Positions 18,118-25,764 of a stretch of DNA of 64,000 bases are shown here, piece after piece (the first letter of the stretch is position 1; each line of letters opens with the position of its first letter). Under the pieces are notes generated by a model. The model saw nothing but the letters and a program-made list of their open reading frames with translations. It was not told where the DNA came from and made no database searches. Position numbers and translations under genes: made by a program. Origin of the DNA: Thermoleophilum album (GTDB lineage: Bacteria > Actinomycetota > Thermoleophilia > Solirubrobacterales > Thermoleophilaceae); the NCBI RefSeq assembly GCF_028867705.1, contig NZ_CP066171.1:682001-746000 (forward strand), given 5' to 3'.

Positions 18118-19002
18118 CTAACGGCGCCGCACCTCGCTGTCGCTCGGTGGTGTCGCGGCTGGCGATATGGCCCTCCCTGCCCGTAGGTACCGCCAGACGT
18201 CGGTGGAACGCAGCCGGACGACCGCAGGGTTCGCTTTCAAGGCGAACCGCCAGCCGCTGTCGGCTCGGTAGATGCCGATCCGCGGCCAGGCGAGCGGCTG
18301 CGGGGCGGAGAAGTGGGCGCTGAGCAGCGCGGCCGCTTCGTAGCCGGCTTGGCCGGCGATCGCGGCGACTTGTTCGTTCCAGTCGCCGTAGGGATACGCG
18401 AGCGACCTGCAAGCGACACCGAGGATTTCCTCTAGCCACTGTTTAGAAGCGCACAGCTCTTCGCGCACGGCCGCATCGTCCAGGCGTGACAGACGCGGGT
18501 GTGTGGCGGTGTGGGAGCCGATCTCCCAGCCTGCCGCCACCAGCTCGCGCAGGTCATCGGGCGATAGAGGCTCGAGCTCCCGTTCGTAGGTCGTCCCGAG
18601 CCACTGGGAGATGCCCTCCCAGCGCAGCGGCGAGCCATCGCCGGCGAAGCTCGTGACGACGAACACCGTCGCCGGAGCGCCGACCCCGCGCAGAACCGGT
18701 AGCGCTCGCGTTAGGTTCGACCGGTAGCCGTCGTCGAAAGTGACCGCTGCGATACGGGCCTTGCCCTCGTGGGCGCCGCAGCTCACGCAGTTCACGAGCT
18801 TGCTGAAGGTCACGAACTTGTAGCCCCGCCGTTGCAACAACCGCAGGTGGCGTGCGAGCTGTGTTTGCGTGACCGCTAGCGGGGACGGCCAGTCATCGCT
18901 CACGGCGTGGTAGCAGAGAACGAGCGCTTCCAAGGCGGGCGCTGGGGAACCGGACAGGGGCAGTAGCAACAGCAGCCTACCGCTCCTTAGCTCCGGACGC
19001 AC
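18118..19002 (-). CDS. Polysaccharide deacetylase (NodB homology domain)
   Basis: This is a 294-residue carbohydrate esterase 4-type enzyme. The metal/catalytic motifs are visible: TFDDGYRSNL at about 88-97 (catalytic base and metal Asp), EIGSHTATHPRLS at about 160-172 (the two metal His), and YPYGDWN near 219. It would remove N-acetyl groups from an extracellular or lipid-linked polysaccharide. The N-terminus has a weak hydrophobic segment (LLLLPLSG) that may export it. Its GTG start directly abuts the sortase stop (TGAGTG) and its own stop lies 1 nt before the next gene, so the three genes are one translation-coupled operon. Confidence 0.9.
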   Translation of the reverse strand: MRPELRSGRLLLLLPLSGSPAPALEALVLCYHAVSDDWPSPLAVTQTQLARHLRLLQRRGYKFVTFSKLVNCVSCGAHEGKARIAAVTFDDGYRSNLTRALPVLRGVGAPATVFVVTSFAGDGSPLRWEGISQWLGTTYERELEPLSPDDLRELVAAGWEIGSHTATHPRLSRLDDAAVREELCASKQWLEEILGVACRSLAYPYGDWNEQVAAIAGQAGYEAAALLSAHFSAPQPLAWPRIGIYRADSGWRFALKANPAVVRLRSTDVWRYLRAGRAISPAATPPSDSEVRRR

Positions 19003-19692
19003 TCAGCGCCCGCGCACGATCGTCGCCGGACGGCGCGCGACAAGCCGTGCAAAAACGACGATTCTCTGCGCGGCGCTGTATAGCGGGTGGCAGGCTGTCA
19101 GCACGAGCCGCTCGTAGCCGACATTCGCGATCACCCAAAGCGCATCGGGCGAGACGATACGCGTGCGCTCGACCCTGTAAACGAACGTGCCGTAAGGCAT
19201 GTCGACAGCCACCAGGTCACCGCGGCGCAGACGATCGAGGTGGCGGAACGGAGCTCCGTGCGTCGTGCGGTGACCGGCGATCGCCACCGTGCGACCTTGG
19301 CCGGGAAGAGCTGTTTCGCGGTAGTGGCCGGGGCCCTGGCGCAGATCGTCGAGCGACGTGCCCTCGACGATCCAGTGCGCCTCGCCAAGCGATGGGAAAC
19401 GGATACGGCCGAGAGCGTCGCCGGGCAGAGGTTTGCGTGCGAGCACACGCCGCCGGACCTGCGGAGCGGCGATCGCTTCTTCGAGGCGGGCCTGCTGCCG
19501 GGACGCGAGCAGCGCCGAAATCGGTTCCTGCCAAAGGACGGTCACGGCGGCGTCAGCGAGCAACAAGACGCCGCTCGTAATCAGGACCGAGGCGACAAAG
19601 CGGACGACAGCAGCGGCACCCCGCCGCCGCCTGCGTCGCGCGGTCCCGGCCCTCCCGCTCGCGTCGCGCGCGACCTCGGTCGCGGTAGCCAC
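19003..19692 (-). CDS. Class E-like sortase
   Basis: This is a 229-residue membrane-anchored transpeptidase. A basic N-terminus precedes one membrane segment (residues about 29-53), followed by the sortase beta-barrel with the catalytic trio His141 (IAGHRTTHG), Cys201 (LVLTACHPLY) and Arg210 (SAAQR). It attaches proteins bearing an LPXTG-like motif to the cell wall. The only candidate substrate in the window is the LPFTG protein at 15505-15822. It is the first gene of the sortase-deacetylase-ligase operon, divergent from a GNAT gene with about 40 nt between the predicted starts. Spacing and motif style fit class E of actinobacteria; a class D-like assignment is not excluded. Confidence 0.9.
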   Translation of the reverse strand: MATATEVARDASGRAGTARRRRRRGAAAVVRFVASVLITSGVLLLADAAVTVLWQEPISALLASRQQARLEEAIAAPQVRRRVLARKPLPGDALGRIRFPSLGEAHWIVEGTSLDDLRQGPGHYRETALPGQGRTVAIAGHRTTHGAPFRHLDRLRRGDLVAVDMPYGTFVYRVERTRIVSPDALWVIANVGYERLVLTACHPLYSAAQRIVVFARLVARRPATIVRGR

Positions 19693-19733
19693 GTAGTCAG
19701 TGTACGGCTGCTCGCTGCTGCCGGGGCGCTACT

Positions 19734-20519
19734 GTGGAGCGAGCGCAGGCCACGCGCCGCGGCGGCACGACACCTGCCGTTGTGGTGCCGACAGAGCCCA
19801 CCTGCGGATTCGAAGACTCGCCAGGACGAACGGTGGCCAGCACCTTCTTTCGAGCGCTACACGATCGGGTGCAGCGGGCCCGGGCGCTCGGCGCGCGCGA
19901 AGTCGCGCGGCGCCTGCGCGACCGGGTGTTGCGGCACGTTTGGTGGAGCGAGCAGCACGTCTGGTACGTCGCCGACACGCACGCCGTGCGCGGCACCGTT
20001 CCCGACGGGTTTAGGTTGCGCCGTGTCGTCGACCGCCGGTCGCTCCCCGGCGACGTGAGCAGCGTCGGTTTGCGCGTCGCGACAGCCGTCGCGTGGCTCG
20101 CCGTGGGTGGGGAGCTCTGGGTTCTCGAGAACTTGGCGAGCAGCGAACTTGCCTTCGCGTGCTGGATTTTCCGGGAGCGCGCACCCGCGCTCGCCGCGCG
20201 CGGCGGCTGGTTCCGCGTACCGCCCGCCTGCGCGGTGCTAGAGGACTCGTTCACTGCCGTGTCGTACCGCGGGCGTGGTCTGGCTCCCGCCGCCTGGCGC
20301 TGCATCTGCGCGGATCTCGAGGCTAGCGGCGTGCGCGCACTCTTGACCAAGGTGGAGGTCGCGAACACGCCGTCGCGGCGGGCCTGCGAGAAGGCCGGCT
20401 TCCGCGAAGTCGCGGCGATGCGGTTCCGGCGGCGGCTGTTCCTCCGCAAGGTGCACGTGACGGGCAGCGGAACGCCCGTCGCGAGCCTGAGGCAAGCGCT
20501 CGCGGCCGAGTCAGGTTAG
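19734..20519 (+). CDS. GNAT-family N-acetyltransferase
   Basis: This is a protein of up to 261 residues. The C-terminal half carries the GNAT core: AVSYRGRGLAPAAWRCICAD (acetyl-CoA-binding R/Q-x-x-G-x-G/A region) and VEVANTPSRRACEKAGFREV (the N-x-x-S-x-x-x-x-x-K-x-G-F closing motif). The N-terminal half is less conserved. Acceptor unknown; location beside polysaccharide genes suggests a sugar or lipid-linked substrate. The GTG at 19734 gives the longest form, but the GTG at 19833, beginning VASTFFRALHD, would leave a more normal divergent promoter space to the sortase and may be the true start. Confidence 0.75.
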   Translation: MERAQATRRGGTTPAVVVPTEPTCGFEDSPGRTVASTFFRALHDRVQRARALGAREVARRLRDRVLRHVWWSEQHVWYVADTHAVRGTVPDGFRLRRVVDRRSLPGDVSSVGLRVATAVAWLAVGGELWVLENLASSELAFACWIFRERAPALAARGGWFRVPPACAVLEDSFTAVSYRGRGLAPAAWRCICADLEASGVRALLTKVEVANTPSRRACEKAGFREVAAMRFRRRLFLRKVHVTGSGTPVASLRQALAAESG

Positions 20520-20597
20520 GCTTACGATGCCCGCGTCCCGCGGGCGACGCCGTCCTTGGGCGTCCGACGCGACAGCGAGGAGCTACGACACCAAGCC

Positions 20598-22424
20598 ATG
20601 GCGAAGCAGATGAGTCCTATCGCCGCCACCGCCCCGACTACGCACGCCCGTCTGCTCGCGTGGGTCGAGGAGGTGGCGGAGCTCACCGAACCGGCCGACA
20701 TCCACTGGTGCGACGGCTCGGCCGAGGAGTACGACGAGCTGTGCCGCAAGCTTGTCGAGGCGGGCACGTTCGAGCGCCTCTCGGATGCCAAGCGCCCGAA
20801 CTCCTACCTGGCCCGCTCCGACCCCGGCGACGTCGCCCGCGTCGAGGATCGCACCTTCATCTGTTCGGTGCGCGAAGAGGACGCCGGCCCGACCAACAAC
20901 TGGCGCGACCCGCGCGAGATGCGCGAAACGCTGACCGAGCTCTTCCGCGGCTCGATGCGGGGACGGACGATGTACATCGTCCCCTTCTGCATGGGGCCGC
21001 TCGGCTCGGCCATTTCGCACATCGGCGTGCAGATCACCGATTCCGCCTATGTGGCGGTGTCGATGCGGATCATGACGCGGATGGGCAAAGCCGCGCTCGA
21101 GCAGCTCGGCGACGACGGCGACTTCGTTCCCTGCCTCCACTCGGTTGGCTATCCGCTCGAGGAGGGGCAGGAGGATGTGCCCTGGCCCTGCGACGCTGAC
21201 AACAAGTACATCGTCCACTTCCCTGAGACGCGCGAAATCTGGTCCTACGGCTCCGGGTACGGCGGTAACGCGCTGCTCGGAAAGAAGTGCTTCGCGCTGC
21301 GCATCGCGTCGGTCATGGCGCGCGACGAGGGTTGGCTCGCCGAGCACATGCTGATCCTCAAACTCACCTCGCCCGAGGGCGAGGTGAAGTACATCGCTGG
21401 CGCCTTCCCATCGGCGTGCGGCAAGACCAACCTGGCGATGATGGTGCCGACGCTGCCCGGCTGGAAGGTCGAAACGATCGGTGACGACATTGCCTGGATG
21501 AAGTTCGGTGACGATGGGCGGCTCTACGCTGTCAACCCCGAAGCCGGCTTTTTCGGTGTTGCGCCGGGTACTAGCGCGAAGACCAACCCCAACGCGATCG
21601 CCACGCTGCGCGAGAACGTCATCTTCACCAACTGCGCGCGCACCGATGACGGCGACGTCTGGTGGGAAGGGCTCACCGAAGAGCCGCCCGCGCACCTGAT
21701 CGACTGGCGAGGCCAAGACTGGACGCCGGAGAGCGGGCGCCCCGCTGCACATCCGAACGCGCGCTTCACGGTGTCGGCTGCGCAGTGCCCGTCGATCGCC
21801 CCGGAGTGGGAAGATCCCGCTGGCGTCCCGATCGACGCTTTCCTGTTCGGTGGCCGCCGGGCGACGACAGTGCCGCTCGTCTGCGAGGCGTTCGACTGGG
21901 AGCACGGTGTCTTCCTCGGTTCGATCATGGCTTCCGAGACGACGGCGGCTGCGGCCGGCGAGGTCGGGAAGCTGCGTTTCGACCCGATGGCGATGCTGCC
22001 GTTCTGCGGCTACCACATGGGCGACTACTTCGCCCACTGGCTGAGCATGGCAAGCCGCAGAGAGGACGCACAGCTGCCGCGCGTCTACATGGTGAACTGG
22101 TTCCGCCGTGGCGAGGACGGCGCCTTCCTCTGGCCCGGCTACGGCGAGAACAGCCGCGTTCTCGCATGGATCTTCCGTCGCTGCCAGGGCCAGGCCGACG
22201 CGGTTGATACGCCGATCGGGCGTGTCCCTGCTCCGGACGCGATCGACACGAGCGGGCTCGACATCGACGAACAGACGATGCGCGAACTGCTACGGGTCGA
22301 TCCCGCGGAGTGGCGCGCCCAGCTCCCGCAGATCGAGGAGCACTACGCGCGCTTCGGCGACCGCTTGCCGGCGGCGTTGCGGGCGCAGCTAGAGGAGCTC
22401 GAGCGGCGGCTGGCGGCAGAGTAG
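20598..22424 (+). CDS. pckG: Phosphoenolpyruvate carboxykinase (GTP)
   Basis: This is a 608-residue protein matching GTP-dependent PEPCK throughout. Diagnostic parts are [20 protein letters not shown] near the N-terminus, the P-loop and catalytic Cys in [14 protein letters not shown] (about 272-285), [13 protein letters not shown] (second metal/nucleotide site), and [13 protein letters not shown] near the C-terminus. It makes PEP from oxaloacetate with GTP, the entry to gluconeogenesis when carbon comes from acetyl-CoA or dicarboxylates. That fits the malyl-CoA lyase and MeaA genes in this window. It appears monocistronic. The ATG at 20598 was preferred because family members begin near there. 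An ATG at 20556 would add 14 non-conserved residues. Confidence 0.97.
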   Translation: MAKQMSPIAATAPTTHARLLAWVEEVAELTEPADIHWCDGSAEEYDELCRKLVEAGTFERLSDAKRPNSYLARSDPGDVARVEDRTFICSVREEDAGPTNNWRDPREMRETLTELFRGSMRGRTMYIVPFCMGPLGSAISHIGVQITDSAYVAVSMRIMTRMGKAALEQLGDDGDFVPCLHSVGYPLEEGQEDVPWPCDADNKYIVHFPETREIWSYGSGYGGNALLGKKCFALRIASVMARDEGWLAEHMLILKLTSPEGEVKYIAGAFPSACGKTNLAMMVPTLPGWKVETIGDDIAWMKFGDDGRLYAVNPEAGFFGVAPGTSAKTNPNAIATLRENVIFTNCARTDDGDVWWEGLTEEPPAHLIDWRGQDWTPESGRPAAHPNARFTVSAAQCPSIAPEWEDPAGVPIDAFLFGGRRATTVPLVCEAFDWEHGVFLGSIMASETTAAAAGEVGKLRFDPMAMLPFCGYHMGDYFAHWLSMASRREDAQLPRVYMVNWFRRGEDGAFLWPGYGENSRVLAWIFRRCQGQADAVDTPIGRVPAPDAIDTSGLDIDEQTMRELLRVDPAEWRAQLPQIEEHYARFGDRLPAALRAQLEELERRLAAE

Positions 22425-22532
22425 GGAAGGCGCGTCCAGCGCGTGTCGCGCGGGCGGCCTCCTTTCTTCGGAGCGCTACGTCGGTGATGCGCGCGGGTCG
22501 CGGTGCCGAGCCGATCTCGCGACGGTCGGCGC

Positions 22533-23630
22533 ATGGATAGTGCGCAGGTCCCGCCGGTCGAGTTCATCGACCGACCCGACCTGGTACGCGAAGCGTGGGA
22601 CCGGCTCGCGGTTGCCACGCGCAACATCTTCGCCACCTGGGAGTGGCACGACGCGTGGTGGAAGCACCTGCGGTGGGGCAGACCGCTGATCGCCGTCGAG
22701 CGGAACCGGCGCGCCCTGCTGCCCCTCGCCGTGAGGGGCCGGGGTCCGCTCACCGTCGCGCGCAGCGCAGGTTTCGGTCCGGCCGACGAACTGGGACCGC
22801 TCGCAGCACCCGAGGATGGTGCTCTCGCAGCGTCACTCGTGCGGCAAGCGGCGCGGGCGCTTCCACTAGTCTTCCTCGAACGCGTACGCGCTGACACAGA
22901 CTGGCTCGGGACGGTGCGCGTGCACTGCGTGCGGCGGGAGGAGTGGCCGTTGATCGACCTCGCGGCCTATGGGGATTGGGAGGAGTATCTCGCGAGCCGG
23001 TCGGCGAACTTTCGCCAGCAGCTCCGCCGCAGGCGGCGTAAGGCCGAACGCGAACTCAGCTTCCGTCCCCGACTCGCGACCGCCGATACCTTCGAGCGCG
23101 ACTTCGAGCTTTTGCTCGCGCTGCACGAGCTGCGTTTCGGCAGCAGCTCGCAAGCGTTCCGCGGAGCACGCGCAGCGTTCCACCGCGACTTCGCTCGCGC
23201 CGCGCTCGAGCGCGGTTGGCTGCGCCTGTGGATCGGCGAAAGCGAGGGGCGTCCGGTCGCTGCGGTGTACTGCTGGCGCTTCGCCGGCGTCGAATTCATG
23301 TACCAGACCGGTCGCGACCCGGCGTTCGACCGCTGGGCAGTGGGCCAGGTGCTGCTTGCCGAGACCGTGCGCGCCGCGCTCGAAGACGGGGTGCACGAGT
23401 ACCGCTTTCTGCTCGGTGGGGAGAGCTACAAGTACCGCTTCGCAACCGGTGATCCGGGCGTTGTGACGGCAGCGTGCGGTCGCGAGCCCGTTGTGTCGCT
23501 CGCGCATCTCAGTCTCGGCGCGGCGCGGACCTCCTTCCGCGCCTTGCGCCGCATCCGCGATGCGGTGGTGCGCACCCGCGGGCTGGCGAGGCGTTCTGTT
23601 TCGGCCGCGAACGCGCGCGACGGTGCTTGA
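22533..23630 (+). CDS. CelD/BioF2-like acetyltransferase
   Basis: This is a 365-residue protein of the GNAT superfamily branch found in polysaccharide loci (cellulose-biosynthesis CelD-like). An N-terminal lobe (IFATWEWHDAWWKHLRWGRP) is followed by the diagnostic basic segment SANFRQQLRRRRRKAERELS and the second lobe with ESEGRPVAAVYCWRFAGVEF and KYRFATGDPG. Members transfer acyl groups to sugars or peptides in envelope polymers; the substrate here is unknown. ATG 22533 was chosen; an in-frame start lies 30 nt upstream. Its last 122 nt overlap, antisense, the 3' end of the secreted glycosidase gene. Confidence 0.8.
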   Translation: MDSAQVPPVEFIDRPDLVREAWDRLAVATRNIFATWEWHDAWWKHLRWGRPLIAVERNRRALLPLAVRGRGPLTVARSAGFGPADELGPLAAPEDGALAASLVRQAARALPLVFLERVRADTDWLGTVRVHCVRREEWPLIDLAAYGDWEEYLASRSANFRQQLRRRRRKAERELSFRPRLATADTFERDFELLLALHELRFGSSSQAFRGARAAFHRDFARAALERGWLRLWIGESEGRPVAAVYCWRFAGVEFMYQTGRDPAFDRWAVGQVLLAETVRAALEDGVHEYRFLLGGESYKYRFATGDPGVVTAACGREPVVSLAHLSLGAARTSFRALRRIRDAVVRTRGLARRSVSAANARDGA

Positions 23631-25011
23631 CGGGGTGGGCACGCTCGCGCGTGCGACAGCGCGCGCACGCGTCGCGGCGCAGTCGACGGCCTGTCGCTCG
23701 GTGCGCAGCGCTGCGGCGGCGCATCGACCTCCGCGCCCGTGCCGCCTGCGCCGCCCGTGCCGTGCGGGCGGCGCGGGCGGCCGCTAGCGCCCTTGAGCTC
23801 TCCCACTCGCGGCGGAAGCGAGCGACGAGCGCCTTGACGGTGGCGAAAGCGCGTTTGCGCCGCAGCGCGTAGGGCGCCCGCGTTATGTCGAGGGTGACCA
23901 TCCCTTCCGAGAGGAAGCGCTCATCCTGTTCGTGGAGATAGCCGTCACGCAAAGTGACGAACACCTGGTCGGCGCCGGCGCGCAGAGCAAGAGGTATCGC
24001 CCGCTCGTAGTAGGCGGCTTGGGAGCGCTCGCCGCCGTTGTAGGGCGGCACTTGCCAGCGCGGGTCGGCGGGGTAGGCGAACTCGGTCAGCCACAATGGC
24101 AGCCCGCCGAGGCCGTGGTCGCTGTAGTAGCGCCGCCAGCGCAGCACCGCCGTGCGCACGCGCTCGAGCGGCTCGCGAACGTGGGCGTTGACGACGTCGA
24201 ACGGCCGCGCCCCACCGAGCGCTGCGAACACGCCATCGAACCACGGCATGCCGCCGCCAGCCGTCATCGGTGCGGCGAGCACGATCTTGGTTTGGGGGAA
24301 TGCTGCCTTGATGGCGCCGGCCGCTGAGCGCACCATCGCTGCGTAGTCGCTCGGCGAGCCGGCGAAAACCCAGTCGCCGTCGGGCTCGTTGCCGATCTCG
24401 ACGTAGCGGAAGACGTCGGGCGCGCGAGCGACGACAGCGGCTACCAGGCGCCCATACTCGCCGACATCGCGCGGCGGGCACTTGAACCAGCTGCGCTCGC
24501 CCCACTGCGGACACGTCGAGAGGTAGCCTGGCGTCCCGACCATGATCGCCAGCAGGCGGACGTGGTAACGCCTCGCGAGCCAGATCATCTCGTCGATACC
24601 CGAAAAGTCGGGTGTGGCCCGGCGGCGGCCGCCCTCGTCGAAAAGCGCGTCGAGATAGATGTCAACACGCAAAAAGCCGGCGCCGAGATCGACGGCCTCG
24701 CGCACCACCTTCTCCTTCAGCTCGAACGGCATGCAGCAGGCGTAGGTCTGCGAGTGGAGCGAGATCGGGCTGATCCACTCGTCCGACCGTGCATCTGCAG
24801 TGGCAGCCGCACGCGCTGCCGCCGGCGCTCCTCCGCCGGGAGGTGGCGCCGCTGCGGTCGATGATGCCGCTGCGGGTGTTGGCGCCGCGACGGCCGCTGC
24901 CGCCGTGGCGAGCAGCGCCGCCAACGTCAAGCCCCAGAGCGCCCTCGCGCGCGCAGTGCGCGCCCACGGCCGCGCGCTCAGCGCCGCCGTCTCCTTGCCG
25001 CGACGAAACAT
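23509..25011 (-). CDS. Secreted glycoside hydrolase-like protein with Arg-rich tail
   Basis: This is a 500-residue exported TIM-barrel protein. It has a signal peptide (about 1-43, LTLAALLATAAAAVAAP), an Ala/Pro-rich linker, then a barrel from about 78 to 390 resembling clan GH-A (GH39/GH5-like). The acid/base Glu is in YVEIGNEPDGDW and the nucleophile Glu in LWLTEFAYP. It likely cleaves a glycan outside the cell, perhaps the locus's own polysaccharide. From about 400 on the sequence turns into a 100-residue Ala/Arg-rich, highly basic tail. The last part of that tail is encoded antisense to the neighbouring acetyltransferase gene (23509-23630). The tail may be a read-through extension. Confidence 0.75.
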   Translation of the reverse strand: MFRRGKETAALSARPWARTARARALWGLTLAALLATAAAAVAAPTPAAASSTAAAPPPGGGAPAAARAAATADARSDEWISPISLHSQTYACCMPFELKEKVVREAVDLGAGFLRVDIYLDALFDEGGRRRATPDFSGIDEMIWLARRYHVRLLAIMVGTPGYLSTCPQWGERSWFKCPPRDVGEYGRLVAAVVARAPDVFRYVEIGNEPDGDWVFAGSPSDYAAMVRSAAGAIKAAFPQTKIVLAAPMTAGGGMPWFDGVFAALGGARPFDVVNAHVREPLERVRTAVLRWRRYYSDHGLGGLPLWLTEFAYPADPRWQVPPYNGGERSQAAYYERAIPLALRAGADQVFVTLRDGYLHEQDERFLSEGMVTLDITRAPYALRRKRAFATVKALVARFRREWESSRALAAARAARTARAAQAARARRSMRRRSAAHRATGRRLRRDACARCRTRERAHPVKHRRARSRPKQNASPARGCAPPHRGCGARRGRRSAPRRD

Positions 25012-25351
25012 TCGGCCCTCCCGCCGACACGTGAGACCTGTCGACCGGGGGTGCGCAGCGGTGGGGCCTCCGTGGCGCCGGAGAGCGCTGCGCCGAGCCC
25101 CGTTCGTACGCGGCCTCGACGTAGCCGACCTTGTCGTGTGTCCCTACCCGTCCCGTCCCCGCGCCGTCCTGGCGCCGGACGGTTTAGCCCGGTCATCGTC
25201 AGCGCGGTGGGAATCTTTCGCCCCCGGCCGGGCAACCTTTGCGCCACCAGAGCGGCACCAGCGCTTGCGCGCCCGGATGGGAACCTGACAGGCCAGGTGA
25301 GAGAGCGCGCGAGGAAGGCGACGCGCCGTCCGTTCGCGTTATCGTCGCCCG
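25012..25351. other. Gene-free divergent leader with structured-looking segment
   Basis: This 340-nt interval lies between the secreted hydrolase start and a small membrane-protein gene. On the minus strand it would be a long 5' leader of the hydrolase. It includes stretches such as GGTGGCGCAAAGGTTGCCC, GGGGGCGAAAGATTCCCACC and ACCGGGCTAAACCGTCCGG that can pair into several hairpins. I could not match them to a riboswitch class. No coding sequence is supported. Confidence 0.4.
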
Positions 25352-25513
25352 GTGACCATCAGACGGCTCGCGCTACGGATTCTCTACTGGCTGCTGGTTC
25401 TCGCCGTCTCGCTAGCGCTGCTAGTCGCGCTCGTGCTGTTCATCGAGTCGCGCGACCCTACGCGCGTCGGCAGCGTGCCGCAAGCCGCGCCGCTCGCCAG
25501 CGTCGCCCACTAG
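25352..25513 (+). CDS. Small single-pass membrane protein
   Basis: A 53-residue frame begins at GTG 25352 with three early basic residues (IRRLALR), then a clean hydrophobic helix of about 22 residues (ILYWLLVLAVSLALLVALVL). A short hydrophilic tail rich in Ala/Pro/Ser ends in VAH and TAG. Its stop codon interlocks with the stop of the opposing carrier-protein gene in the palindrome CTAG (25510-25513), a neat convergent end that supports both genes. It resembles no family I know. It could be an accessory of the neighbouring natural-product cassette or unrelated. Start context is weak. Confidence 0.5.
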   Translation: MTIRRLALRILYWLLVLAVSLALLVALVLFIESRDPTRVGSVPQAAPLASVAH

Positions 25514-25764
25514 AGGGTGCGCTCAGCGGTGGTGTGGCGCGCGACGAGCGCCGCGATCGCCTTCACGGTCCGGAAAGAATCGAGCTCGAGCTCGTCGGGC
25601 GCCAGCTGGAAACCGAACTCGTGCTCGAGTTCGCTGATCAACGTCACCAGCCCCAGCGAGTCGAGCAGGCCGGTTTCGAACAGGTCGGTGTCGCGGCCGG
25701 GCGGCTCGACCGCCAGGGCATCGCGCATCAGGTCGACAATCCGTCGCTCGACATCGGCGTTCAT
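25510..25764 (-). CDS. Acyl/peptidyl carrier protein
   Basis: This is an 84-residue stand-alone carrier protein. The phosphopantetheine attachment Ser lies in FETGLLDSLGLVTL (residue about 36), framed by acidic helices as usual. Stand-alone carriers of this kind accept an aminoacyl or acyl group from an adenylation domain. Its ATG overlaps the stop of the adenylation-domain gene by 4 nt (ATGA), so the two are co-translated. It is the last gene of the four-gene cassette. The sequence is nearer to carrier proteins working with DltA-like or NRPS A domains than to fatty-acid ACP, by my reading. Confidence 0.9.
   Translation of the reverse strand: MNADVERRIVDLMRDALAVEPPGRDTDLFETGLLDSLGLVTLISELEHEFGFQLAPDELELDSFRTVKAIAALVARHTTAERTL

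Noticed and set aside
20583-22037. 484-codon minus-strand frame opposite pckG
   Set aside because: Mirror of the strongly codon-biased PEPCK gene, with a composition typical of shadow frames.
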